Position numbers and translations under genes: made by a program. The notes under the pieces were generated by a model, which saw only the letters and a list, made by a program, of their open reading frames with translations, was not told the origin of the DNA and ran no database searches. 7,970 bases of DNA from Chitinophagaceae bacterium (GTDB lineage: Bacteria; Bacteroidota; Bacteroidia; Chitinophagales; UBA10324): positions 1-7,970 of the forward strand of contig JAHEZG010000181.1 in the NCBI GenBank assembly GCA_023251195.1. The letters run 5' to 3'. Below, one piece after another: positions 1 through 6,511 of this stretch; position 1 is the first letter of the stretch; each line of letters begins with the position of its first letter.

Positions 1-2
1 GC

Positions 3-314
3 ATGGATATAAAAAGCGGGCCGACTCCTGCCGGAATATTGCCTCCCCCTAAAAATGTAAAAGCTAAATCAGGTATTAACGATGGCGAGATTAAAGCATC
101 GTGGAAAGGAGTGAAGAAGCGCCAGATTTATAAAGTGTATGTGGCTCCTGATTTTGGCACCGACACGACTTATAAATTTTATGACGACACCGGTAAACTT
201 GGAATGGTGATAGCTGGCTTGGAGAGTGGAAAGAAATACCGCATTCGTGTCACCACTAAATCAGCAGCAGGCGAAGGAACACCGAGCGATCCTGCTATTT
301 GTGCGGCGCAGTAA
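3..314 (+). CDS. Fibronectin type III domain protein, C-terminal part (5' end outside window)
   Basis: The visible 103 residues start in a Pro-rich linker (GPTPAGILPPPKNVKA) and continue as one complete fibronectin type III fold. Recognisable marks are the W in the B strand (IKASWKGVKK, residue 34), the Y/V pattern of strands C and C', the L-x-x-G-x-x-Y-x-x-R signature (LESGKKYRIRV, residues 73-83) and the closing G-x-G-x-x-S segment. The ATG at position 3 is probably internal: the frame is open to the window edge, and FN3 domains in Bacteroidota usually follow other sequence. FN3 domains are generic binding or spacer modules, so no substrate can be named. The gene ends 23 bp before a strong terminator, so it is the last gene of its transcript. 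It runs convergently with the metal-lipoprotein gene and shows no functional link to it. Confidence 0.75.
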   Translation: MDIKSGPTPAGILPPPKNVKAKSGINDGEIKASWKGVKKRQIYKVYVAPDFGTDTTYKFYDDTGKLGMVIAGLESGKKYRIRVTTKSAAGEGTPSDPAICAAQ

Positions 315-336
315 TTTCGCAAGTGTAACAGTTGTT

Positions 337-370
337 AAAAAGCTCCCCGATTTTGTCGGGGAGCTTTTTT
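337..370. terminator. Rho-independent terminator, probably bidirectional
   Basis: A ten-base perfect stem, AGCTCCCCGA (341-350) with TCGGGGAGCT (356-365), encloses the loop TTTTG. It is extended by A4 on the left and T4-T6 on the right (366-370). The T-run serves the plus-strand FN3 gene ending at 314. The A-run gives a U-tract for the minus-strand gene ending at 432. It lies between two convergent genes, as expected for a shared terminator. Confidence 0.9.
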
Positions 371-431
371 GTTTTTATTGTCTTATTGTTATAGGCAGCC
401 AAGCTTTCACCACGAAACTGCCTATTTCAAA

Positions 432-1289
432 TTATTCAGTCGGCAGATAAAGTTTCGCTGTTCCTTTTTTCATTGAAAGTGTATCTGCATGTCCCATTTT
501 CTTTTTGTCCGATGTAATCAAATGTATATGCACAAAAGTGTCGTGATGTGTAAACACTCCCTGATGTTCGGTTGAAAAGAAACCAACGAGTTCTGAATTT
601 TCATTCGTGAAGTGATAGGACTTTTGATTCTTGTGAGCGTCTTCGGGCGAATGAACTTCTGTTCCAGTCGGCAAGTTGACAATATGTATTTCGCAACTTT
701 CAATTGTTGCGGTTAACCGAAAGGCAAAAGGTCTTGAATGATGCTTTGTTGTTTCGACAAGAAATGATTCAAGTTGTGGAATTGTTTGAACACTGTCGGG
801 CAAAGAAACTTCTTTCCAATCCGAAACATTTTCGGAAACAAAGAATGGCGCTTTTACTTTATAAGTTTCTTCCATTGCAATTGAACCGTCAGAGGCAACT
901 CTTGATACATACGATTTCCCATCAACAATCAGAATTTCACCTTTCAAATATTCAAGAGGCGCAAGTCCGTATAAATGTTGCCTATTTGAAATAGTATCCA
1001 AGTCAATTGTTCCAAACAATTCTCCTTTGTGCATTATATTCATCATCGCACCAACAATTTTTACATTGCTTGCAGATGCTTTGGAATTATTTTTCACTTC
1101 AACCTTTACGAGATTCATTCCGCAAACTGGACACCTTTCAGCTTGAGCATAAGTTTTTTCGCCCTCGCATTTCATCGGACATTGATATTGGTCGGCAGGG
1201 TTCCCCGATGTAGGATTTGCCGTGCTGTTGCAACTGATTAAAGCAATTGCAAAAACAAATGCTGTGAGATAATTTATTATATTTTTCAT
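432..1289 (-). CDS. Lipoprotein: heavy-metal-binding domain fused to acetolactate-decarboxylase-like domain
   Basis: 285 residues. A hydrophobic signal ends in the lipobox LISC (Cys20), which predicts a lipid-anchored envelope protein. Residues about 35-62 form a small heavy-metal-binding domain with YQCPMKC and CPVCGM (Cys37, 41, 53, 56), the type found on CusB/CopB-like proteins. Residues about 80-283 match alpha-acetolactate decarboxylase (AlsD/BudA). LKGEILIVDGKSY corresponds to AlsD LDGELIGFDGEFY, FAFRLTATI to the strand bearing the catalytic Arg, and LVGFFSTEHQG to IVGFLTPAYANG. The zinc triad HxH...H is present (His254, His256, His267), as are probable equivalents of the active-site Glu (Glu118) and Arg (Arg191). 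The protein ends soon after the last strand, so the C-terminal tail that supplies a further Glu in classical enzymes seems missing. A cytoplasmic acetoin-pathway role is unlikely because of the lipid anchor; extracytoplasmic metal handling is an inference. The start codon follows a pentanucleotide repeat. Confidence 0.85.
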   Translation of the reverse strand: MKNIINYLTAFVFAIALISCNSTANPTSGNPADQYQCPMKCEGEKTYAQAERCPVCGMNLVKVEVKNNSKASASNVKIVGAMMNIMHKGELFGTIDLDTISNRQHLYGLAPLEYLKGEILIVDGKSYVSRVASDGSIAMEETYKVKAPFFVSENVSDWKEVSLPDSVQTIPQLESFLVETTKHHSRPFAFRLTATIESCEIHIVNLPTGTEVHSPEDAHKNQKSYHFTNENSELVGFFSTEHQGVFTHHDTFVHIHLITSDKKKMGHADTLSMKKGTAKLYLPTE

Positions 1290-1313
1290 TTTATTTTATT
1301 TTATTTTATTTTA
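1289..1313 (-). repeat. (TTTTA)5 pentanucleotide tandem repeat at the start codon of the metal lipoprotein gene
   Basis: Five perfect TTTTA units read on the plus strand. On the coding strand they read TAAAA/AAAAT repeats that run directly into the ATG at 1289-1287, so the tract occupies the place of the ribosome-binding region. Bacteroidota initiation favours A-rich leaders, so the tract may act as a translation enhancer. As a 25-bp perfect short tandem repeat it could also change length by slippage. Confidence 0.85.
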
Positions 1314-1421
1314 ATTGTTTAATTATTTTTTTTTGAAATGTTCAGACAGCAATACATTCTTCAATCAAAAGCAAAAAATTAAATTGCCAATGATGCTGAG
1401 TAATGAAATGCTAAACTTGAA

Positions 1422-1774
1422 TTAAAAGTAGAAATAATTAAACAGCTTTCGGGGATGCCAAACCGATGTAAGTGCAGTTGAGAAACAAGATTCAACAAAT
1501 AATATGAAATGAGTTTTGCTGATTACGGGCTTACAAGGCAAACTGGCTGAAAATGGAATAATAACTTGCATTTTAGTGCAACCGAAAAAGGTGTGCATTG
1601 CTCCTTGTTGCAACCGTTATCTTTTTTCTCGGATTTATTTTCGTAGGACTTTGCATAAGGGCAGCAAGTTTTTCGGCAATGCTCTATCTTGTCTGACACT
1701 ATCAGATTTACGAAAGTCGGCAGGATTGTCAAAAACAAAATATAAATACCAAATGTTGCTGCGAATGATTTCAT
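1422..1774 (-). pseudogene. Small Cys-rich exported protein (DUF6660-like), frameshifted
   Basis: From ATG 1774 the frame reads an N-terminal hydrophobic segment (FGIYILFLTILPTFVNLIV, residues 8-26), then a Cys/Lys-rich stretch (EHCRKTCCPY, NGCNKEQCTPF) up to Phe63, and soon reaches a stop. Adding one T to the coding-strand T5 run (plus-strand A5 at 1585-1589) joins it to the other frame: FGCTKMQVIIPF, SASLPCKPV, then a hydrophobic part and a terminal SVWHPRKLF. This gives a 117-residue protein ending at TAA 1424-1422. The joined product has the layout I recall for small CTPFCxCxCC...VWxPPKL proteins (DUF6660-like) encoded beside Bacteroidota metal-efflux genes; this is from memory and not checked. 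It lies 132 bp upstream of the metal lipoprotein on the same strand, which suits a metal-response neighbourhood. A homopolymer sequencing error is the main alternative to true decay. The upstream in-frame TTG at 1798 is a less likely start. Confidence 0.6.
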
Positions 1775-2035
1775 TTCAGGTTCAATTATACAATTCAATT
1801 TTTTTTCGTCAGTTTCTTATCAGAATGCTCAAAGTTGATAGGTCGCCAATTGGTTGCCGATAACGAAGAAGGGATTAAAAATTTCTTTTAAGAAATATGA
1901 AGAATCTTTATATTATGCTTTCGTGCTATTCTTGCTAAGTAGTTGCATCGTGTCAAGTAAGTTACAAACTTTATTACCTGTATTTTCATCAATTTAATTT
2001 TGAGGTATAAGTTACGTTCTTTACAGAAATATTTT
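1775..2035. other. Non-coding spacer with possible lipoprotein signal relic
   Basis: No intact gene is visible. On the plus strand, ATG 1897 opens MKNLYIMLSCYSC and stops. A different frame from 1920 reads FVLFLLSSCIVSSKLQ, a typical lipobox segment, and stops at ATTTAA near 2000. Together they look like a decayed lipoprotein signal peptide with a small indel, but chance cannot be excluded in such AT-rich DNA. A minus-strand frame across 1888-2073 overlaps the end of the propeller gene and has no recognisable features. Confidence 0.3.
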
Positions 2036-3355
2036 TTACTGTAATGCATAAACATTTCCGTTTGCTGAGCCAAAATAAATTACTGCATCCTTAATAACAG
2101 GTGAAGAATGAATTGAGCCAAGATTCATAAGCATCTCCATTGATGTTTTATTTTCCTTTTTTCTTTTCTGATTAGAAAATACAACATCATAATTTAATAC
2201 ACTGTCTTTGCCTAGTATTTTATATAAATCAGATTTAGAAGATTCTAATTGGTAAGTCCATAATTGCTTTCCTGTTGAAATATCATTTGCATATAAAAAA
2301 CCATTCAGGTCGCCATAGTAAACAATATTGTTTACAAGAGATGGAGAAGACATAATCCAACCTTTTGAAAGAACCTGATAAATTGAATCGCCAGTATTTT
2401 TATTCAATGCAATCAAATATCTTGTATCACCAGTTGTGTAAATTAATTTTTCATCCGAAATTACCGGGCAACTGCTAACCCATGAAAAATCATTGAATCG
2501 TTTCCACAACAATTTTCCATTGATGGCATTTAATGCGTAAAGATGAGAGTCACGACAACCGAAAAACAAAGTGCTGTCGGAAATTACCGGACTGCCTTGA
2601 ATACCTGTTTGGTTAAAGCGAACAGTATCAATTCCCGTTTTAAATTTCCATTCTTCCTGCCCAGTTGCTTTGTTGAGTGCATACATGTATGTGTCCCAAC
2701 TTCCAAAATATACATAGTTGAATGCAATGGCAGGTGAAGAGTGAATTACACCATCTGTTTTAAACTTCCAATTCTCTTTGCCTGTCGCTGCATCAAGTGC
2801 ATAAAAATAACCAGAGCCGGTTCCGAAGTAAACTACACCATCATCAAAGGCAGGAGAGGAAAGAAAAAAATCCCAATCATCCTGAAAAATAGAATCCTTT
2901 GGTAAATGTCCATGAATGCCCGGAGCGGAAAAATGTTTTTCACCATCTGTTTTGAAAGACCATTTCAGTGAACCATCGCCTGCATTTAACGCATAAAATA
3001 TTCCGTCATAACTACCGAAATAAATAATTCCATTGGCGAGTGCAGCGGTTGAATAGATTCCGCTACCTGTTTTAAACTTCCAATTCAACTCTCCGGTGCT
3101 TTGTTTGAGAGAATAAAAATTACTGTCGCCACTTCCGAAATAAATATTTTGTTCATCAACCTCGACAGATGAATTAACTGGACCTCCAGTTTTAAATTCC
3201 CATTTTGGGGAGGGTTGTCTGATAATAGAGGCAGAAACATATTTTCCCTGATGGGTAATATCTCCCCTGAACATAGAGTTGAAATTATATTGAGAGTTCT
3301 GAGATTTGCAGGAACAAATGATTATAAGGAATACAAGTAAATTTATTTTTTTCAT
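2036..3355 (-). CDS. PQQ-type eight-bladed beta-propeller lipoprotein
   Basis: 439 residues. The start MKKINLLVFLIIICSCKSQ gives a short signal peptide with the lipobox ICSC (Cys16), so the product is an envelope lipoprotein. The mature part opens with MFRGDITHQGKY, resembling the RGNxxRTG lead-in of PQQ-repeat proteins. Blade motifs then recur: V/IYFGSxDGxxYALNAxTGxxxWxFKTG. The YFG-type strands begin near residues 71, 111, 175, 215, 263, 305, 345 and 426, eight in all. W-x-F-K-T tails lie near 52, 92, 132, 196 and 236, with weaker versions near 284 and 366. Eight blades match the size of the PQQ/BamB-like propeller, but no dehydrogenase catalytic residues could be identified, so a binding or scaffold role is more likely than an enzyme. 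Two longer insertions (about 138-165 and 372-412) interrupt blades. It is transcribed away from the AraC regulator, with one inverted-repeat arm 117 bp upstream, which suggests control by that regulator. Confidence 0.9.
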   Translation of the reverse strand: MKKINLLVFLIIICSCKSQNSQYNFNSMFRGDITHQGKYVSASIIRQPSPKWEFKTGGPVNSSVEVDEQNIYFGSGDSNFYSLKQSTGELNWKFKTGSGIYSTAALANGIIYFGSYDGIFYALNAGDGSLKWSFKTDGEKHFSAPGIHGHLPKDSIFQDDWDFFLSSPAFDDGVVYFGTGSGYFYALDAATGKENWKFKTDGVIHSSPAIAFNYVYFGSWDTYMYALNKATGQEEWKFKTGIDTVRFNQTGIQGSPVISDSTLFFGCRDSHLYALNAINGKLLWKRFNDFSWVSSCPVISDEKLIYTTGDTRYLIALNKNTGDSIYQVLSKGWIMSSPSLVNNIVYYGDLNGFLYANDISTGKQLWTYQLESSKSDLYKILGKDSVLNYDVVFSNQKRKKENKTSMEMLMNLGSIHSSPVIKDAVIYFGSANGNVYALQ

Positions 3356-3488
3356 TATTATAAATCTTTAATAAGAACAAATGATTATTTTCTTTGAAGT
3401 ATTGTTTTGCAATGATTTTATATTTTAAAAGTACATTCCGTTTGTTATTATTTTTGGCATATTTGGTAGATATTGTTGTTTTATTTTT

Positions 3489-3498
3489 CAAAAATGTA
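3489..3498 (-). promoter_or_regulatory. Possible outward -7 element for the propeller lipoprotein
   Basis: On the minus strand this reads TACATTTTTG, an imperfect version of the Bacteroidota -7 consensus TAnnTTTG, about 130 nt upstream of the start codon at 3355. It lies about 30 bp downstream, in the outward direction, of the putative operator pair. No clear -33 TTG is seen at the expected spacing, which would fit an activator-dependent promoter. The assignment is weak. Confidence 0.3.
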
Positions 3499-3528
3499 AA
3501 GGGATATCAGTAAGAGGAGATTTTTTGA

Positions 3529-3566
3529 AATTGTCCCAATATGACATACAATTGTCTACATATGTC
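3529..3566 (+). promoter_or_regulatory. Putative AraC-type operator, two direct sites 21 bp apart (left)
   Basis: Two 17-bp sites, AATTGTCCCAATATGAC (3529-3545) and AATTGTCTACATATGTC (3550-3566), agree at 13 of 17 positions. Their starts are exactly 21 bp apart, two helical turns, which is the arrangement of AraC half-sites. The pair ends 28 bp before the regulator start codon, so binding there would also be expected to affect the regulator's own expression. The same pair recurs in the right arm. Confidence 0.6.
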
Positions 3567-3594
3567 GTTCATTTGTAAGGAAAATACTTTTACC

Positions 3595-4572
3595 ATGCAA
3601 TCAGTTAATATTGTTTTCCTTGTTTTCCCTAAAACGCACTTACTTGATTTAGCTGGATCAGTGCAGGTTTTTTATGAGGCCAACCAATTTGGTAATTTGC
3701 GTTTCAAATTACATTTTGTTTCCTCCTCAAAAAGTATAAAGACAGAGCAGGGGTTAATGTTTTCAGGTCTGATCAAAATGGAAGACATAGAACTAAGAGA
3801 AAGAGATATGATATGTGTACCTGGTATTGATTTTAAAAGTTTTGTAAACAAGGAAATGGATGAACCAATCAGCAATACAAAAGATTGGATGAAAGAGCAG
3901 TATAAAAAAGGAGTGTATATAAGTTCTATCTGTTCGGGGGCATTGATATTGGCAAAAATGGGTATACTGAAAGGTGTTAAATGCACAACACACTGGAAGT
4001 GTTTGCCGTATGCAAAGAAGAATTTTCCAAATGCACAGTTCCTAAACAAAGGACTTTATGTGTTCGACAAAGGAATTTTTACAAGTGCTGGCATGACAAC
4101 AGGCATTGATATGTGCCTGGCACTGATTGAAAGCTGGATTAGCCCCTTGCTTGCGGCAAACATTGCACAGGAAATGGTAATAAGCGTAAGGCGTGCTGAA
4201 ACTCAAAATCAGCAAAATACTTTTCTTGATTTTAAAAATCACTTCAATGCTGATGTGTATAAAGCACAGCAGATACTTGCCAATCGTTTTGAATCGTCCT
4301 TTACAATAAAGGATTTAGCAAATGAATTAAATATTGGGGAAAGGCAGTTAGCAAGGTTATTCAAAAGTCATACTAAGCAAACCATACAGGCTTATCGTGA
4401 TAAGTTACGATTTGAATATGGTAAACAGCTACTTTATAATTCTGAATTGTCTGTAAAAGAAATTGCTTACAAATGTGGTTTTGAAAGTACGAGGCAATTT
4501 GATCGGATATGGAAAAATAAAGAACGATTAACGCCATTGCAATCAAGAAGTAAATTTAATAAAGACATATGA
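3595..4572 (+). CDS. GlxA-type transcriptional regulator (DJ-1/PfpI domain + AraC HTH)
   Basis: 325 residues from ATG 3595. The N-terminal half (about 1-190) is a DJ-1/PfpI-like domain: it starts with the beta strand VNIVFLVFP, contains the nucleophile-elbow sequence SSICSGALILAKMGIL with Cys113, and has the family segment TTHWKCLPYAKKNFP. The C-terminal part (about 215-320) is an AraC DNA-binding domain with helix-turn-helix 1 near 237-257 (IKDLANELNIGERQLARLFK) and helix 2 near 286-306 (VKEIAYKCGFESTRQFDRIW). Length and order match GlxA-family regulators, whose DJ-1 domain is taken to sense a ligand rather than to catalyse. An in-frame ATG at 3541 exists, but it lies inside the conserved operator repeat and adds residues that do not fit the domain. 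3595 is preceded by TAAGGA and begins right at the first strand. The gene sits alone between two inverted-repeat arms and two outward-facing genes, which makes it their probable local regulator. Confidence 0.92.
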   Translation: MQSVNIVFLVFPKTHLLDLAGSVQVFYEANQFGNLRFKLHFVSSSKSIKTEQGLMFSGLIKMEDIELRERDMICVPGIDFKSFVNKEMDEPISNTKDWMKEQYKKGVYISSICSGALILAKMGILKGVKCTTHWKCLPYAKKNFPNAQFLNKGLYVFDKGIFTSAGMTTGIDMCLALIESWISPLLAANIAQEMVISVRRAETQNQQNTFLDFKNHFNADVYKAQQILANRFESSFTIKDLANELNIGERQLARLFKSHTKQTIQAYRDKLRFEYGKQLLYNSELSVKEIAYKCGFESTRQFDRIWKNKERLTPLQSRSKFNKDI

Positions 4573-4615
4573 TGTCCCCCCTAAATCCTGAAGGTTTCTT
4601 TTAGGAAATGAAGCA

Positions 4616-4653
4616 GACAAATATAGACAATTATATGTCATATTAGGACAATT
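4616..4653 (-). promoter_or_regulatory. Putative AraC-type operator, two direct sites 21 bp apart (right)
   Basis: On the minus strand the sites read AATTGTCCTAATATGAC (4653-4637) and AATTGTCTATATTTGTC (4632-4616), again with starts 21 bp apart. Three substitutions separate this 38-bp block from the left operator outside the spacer, plus one in the spacer. The pair is placed upstream of the plus-strand T9SS gene, as the left pair is upstream of the propeller lipoprotein. Confidence 0.6.
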
Positions 4654-4683
4654 CTAAAAAATCTCCTCTTATTGATATCCCTT

Positions 4684-4692
4684 TACATCTTG
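4684..4692 (+). promoter_or_regulatory. Possible outward -7 element for the T9SS gene pair
   Basis: TACATCTTG, the counterpart of 3489-3498 in the other arm, resembles TAnnTTTG imperfectly. It begins about 31 bp downstream of the right operator pair, which would put the operator at roughly -45 to -80, a usual activator position. The leader between it and the start codon contains the small palindrome ATGTTTAAAAAACAT (4724-4738). The assignment is weak. Confidence 0.3.
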
Positions 4693-4858
4693 AAAAATAA
4701 AGGAACAATCATTTGCTCTTGATATGTTTAAAAAACATTGCCATTCTACTATCACTATTACCAAAGAATTTATGACAACTTGTAAAATTTGTGACGAATG
4801 ATTTTTACGAAGAGGCGACATGAAAATTAAACTAAAACGAATTGAAATAATATTTGAC

Positions 4859-6511
4859 ATGAAAAAGATAAACATTAATAAAGGCAGTTATTGTTTCAGA
4901 AGAATTTATTTTTTTGTTTTATCAATTTTCTTATATCCATATTTTGTTTCAGCACAGAATTTTGAGCGTGCATACGGCAGCATATATGAAGATATTGCAC
5001 AACACTTAGTTCCTGCATTTGATGGAGGTTACCTGATTACTGGGTATACACTGAACTCCACGGATGCCCCGGGAAATTCATATGATATTCTGCTTGTGAA
5101 AACCGATTCTGTTGGCAATGCGTTTTGGTCAAAAACAATCGGGAGTACAAAAGACGAAATATCTTTCTGGATTGAGCCCACAAAGGACGGCACATATCTT
5201 ATCTGCGGAAGCATATTTGACAATAATGCTGGTGAGTATGATGATTTTCTTATTAACATCAATGGTTCTGGCTCAATCCTCTCTCAGAAAATTTATACTG
5301 TCAATCATGAAGAGCGGGCTTTTTGCGTGCGTGAAACCAACGATGGCGGTTTTGTTGTTTCGGGTGAAACAGTGCTTGGTGGTGTCGATTTACAAATGAA
5401 CCTTTTTAAAATCGATACAGCGGGAAATGTATTGTGGAGCAAATCATACGGAGATAATGCGGAACAGGAATCTGCATCCTATGTAAAACAAACAAATGAT
5501 AACGGATACATTATGTGTGGAGCGTCACGCTGCGGTTTAATCTGGAGCAGCATTTTTATTGTGAAGACGGACAGCAGTGGAAACTTGCAGTGGTCAAAAA
5601 AATATAATACGCAACCATATCTCTCAAGGTGTGAAGTGTCGCGCATAGTTGAAACTTCTGATGGCGGTTATATTGTCAGCGGTGTAACCAGTGCAAACCA
5701 GCCACTGAAATCAATCTTACTCATGAAGATTAGCAGCACCGGCTCCGTAGTATGGCAAAGTATATACGGGACCGGGGGAGGAGAACGCAACAACGATATA
5801 ATTAAGGATGCAAATGGTTATGTTGTTTGCGGCTCAACAGCAACAACATCCGGGTATAATGATTTGTTATTAATGAAGACCGACACAGTCGGCAACCTTT
5901 TGTGGAACCTTGCTTATGGTGTGCAGGATTCTAACACCATTGCTTATTCGATGGTAAAATCTAATGACGGTAAATTTATGATCGCTGGCAGTACAGATGC
6001 TTATGGTGCAGGTGATATAGATTTCCTGTTGGTGAAATCTGATTCAATATTTGGTAGCGAAAATTCTTTATGCAATACAATACTTCCAGGAATCATACAA
6101 GATACAATTACTCTTGTTGCAACACCTTACTACATTTCTGCTTCAGTAAATACGCTATCATTAAATGGCAACTTCTCAGCTGTAAATGGAATACACGAGA
6201 CACCGATTTGCATTATGCCCTCCGGACTCAGCTCACATGAGAGCCCATTTCAAATTGAGATTACACCGAATCCGTTTAAAGAAAATGTAACCATAATTAC
6301 GAGCACTCTTGAATCAACCACTGCTTCAGTTATCATCTATGATACATTTGGGAGAGAAATAAAAACTATGTATGATAATTTTTCTTCCCGCTTACATCGC
6401 TTCTGCTTTTCAATGAACGAATGTAGCATACACCTCAGCAGCGGAATTTATTACTGCATCATTTCCTCAGGGAATTACAAAACTTACAGGAAAATTATTT
6501 TTGCGGATTAA
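4859..6511 (+). CDS. T9SS-exported propeller-repeat protein with C-terminal Por sorting domain
   Basis: 550 residues from ATG 4859, which places a basic n-region just before the hydrophobic core RIYFFVLSIFLYPYFVSAQ (signal cleavage probably after Ala32). The ATG at 4820 has an SD-like AGAGG but would give an unusually long n-region. Residues about 35-400 consist of repeated units of about 50 residues with the pattern DGGYxxxGxT...DxLLxKxDxxGNxxWSKxYG. Trp-containing turns lie near 90, 193, 245, 299 and 349, with a degenerate unit near 140. These resemble the SBBP/delta-60-like repeats that fold as beta-propellers in secreted Bacteroidota proteins. Residues about 463-550 form a type A T9SS sorting domain: IEITPNPFKENVTI, VIIYDTFGREI, LSSGIYYCII and a terminal RKIIFAD. 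The product is expected to be surface-attached or released; no enzymatic motif is visible. The downstream gene follows after 37 bp, suggesting an operon. A relic of a closely similar tail occurs at 7443-7529. Confidence 0.9.
   Translation: MKKININKGSYCFRRIYFFVLSIFLYPYFVSAQNFERAYGSIYEDIAQHLVPAFDGGYLITGYTLNSTDAPGNSYDILLVKTDSVGNAFWSKTIGSTKDEISFWIEPTKDGTYLICGSIFDNNAGEYDDFLININGSGSILSQKIYTVNHEERAFCVRETNDGGFVVSGETVLGGVDLQMNLFKIDTAGNVLWSKSYGDNAEQESASYVKQTNDNGYIMCGASRCGLIWSSIFIVKTDSSGNLQWSKKYNTQPYLSRCEVSRIVETSDGGYIVSGVTSANQPLKSILLMKISSTGSVVWQSIYGTGGGERNNDIIKDANGYVVCGSTATTSGYNDLLLMKTDTVGNLLWNLAYGVQDSNTIAYSMVKSNDGKFMIAGSTDAYGAGDIDFLLVKSDSIFGSENSLCNTILPGIIQDTITLVATPYYISASVNTLSLNGNFSAVNGIHETPICIMPSGLSSHESPFQIEITPNPFKENVTIITSTLESTTASVIIYDTFGREIKTMYDNFSSRLHRFCFSMNECSIHLSSGIYYCIISSGNYKTYRKIIFAD

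Larger units (their letters stand above)
3472..3574 (+). repeat. Left arm of long inverted repeat flanking the AraC regulator
   Basis: This 103-bp arm aligns to the reverse complement of 4606-4709 with about 91-92 matching positions and small gaps (hand alignment). The longest exact blocks are ATGTAAAGGGATATCA and TAAGAGGAGATTTTTT, 16 bp each. It lies between the divergent starts of the propeller lipoprotein (3355) and the AraC regulator (3595). It holds a pair of putative operator sites and a possible outward promoter. Confidence 0.9.
4606..4709 (-). repeat. Right arm of long inverted repeat flanking the AraC regulator
   Basis: This 104-bp arm is the reverse-complement partner of 3472-3574. 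It starts 33 bp after the regulator's stop codon and ends 149 bp before the preferred start of the T9SS propeller-repeat gene (110 bp before the alternative ATG at 4820). Differences from the left arm are mostly single substitutions. No transposase gene, and no clear target-site duplication at the outer edges, was seen. Confidence 0.9.

Noticed and set aside
226..450. Plus-strand open frame crossing the FN3 end and the terminator
   Set aside because: It reads through the strong terminator hairpin and has no domain.
704..1241. Plus-strand open frames across the metal lipoprotein gene
   Set aside because: They are shadows of the minus-strand coding gene, with compositions unlike real proteins.
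3541..3594. Earlier in-frame ATG for the AraC regulator
   Set aside because: It lies inside the conserved operator repeat shared with the non-coding right arm, and the extra 18 residues do not belong to the DJ-1/PfpI fold.
3672..4049. Long open frame antisense to the AraC regulator
   Set aside because: It lies wholly within a clearly coding gene on the other strand, has no recognisable domain or leader, and is a shadow frame.
4580..4605. Terminator after the AraC regulator (CCTAAA...TTTAGG)
   Set aside because: The stem is only six base pairs with a large loop and no T-run.
3472..4709. Insertion sequence or composite transposon
   Set aside because: The arms look like terminal inverted repeats, but there is no transposase, the only gene is a regulator, and no target duplication is visible at the outer edges. 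Kept only as an alternative.
4820..4858. Earlier ATG for the T9SS propeller-repeat protein, with SD-like AGAGG
   Set aside because: It would make a signal peptide n-region of about 30 residues. ATG 4859 fits export signals better, though the upstream start cannot be fully excluded.
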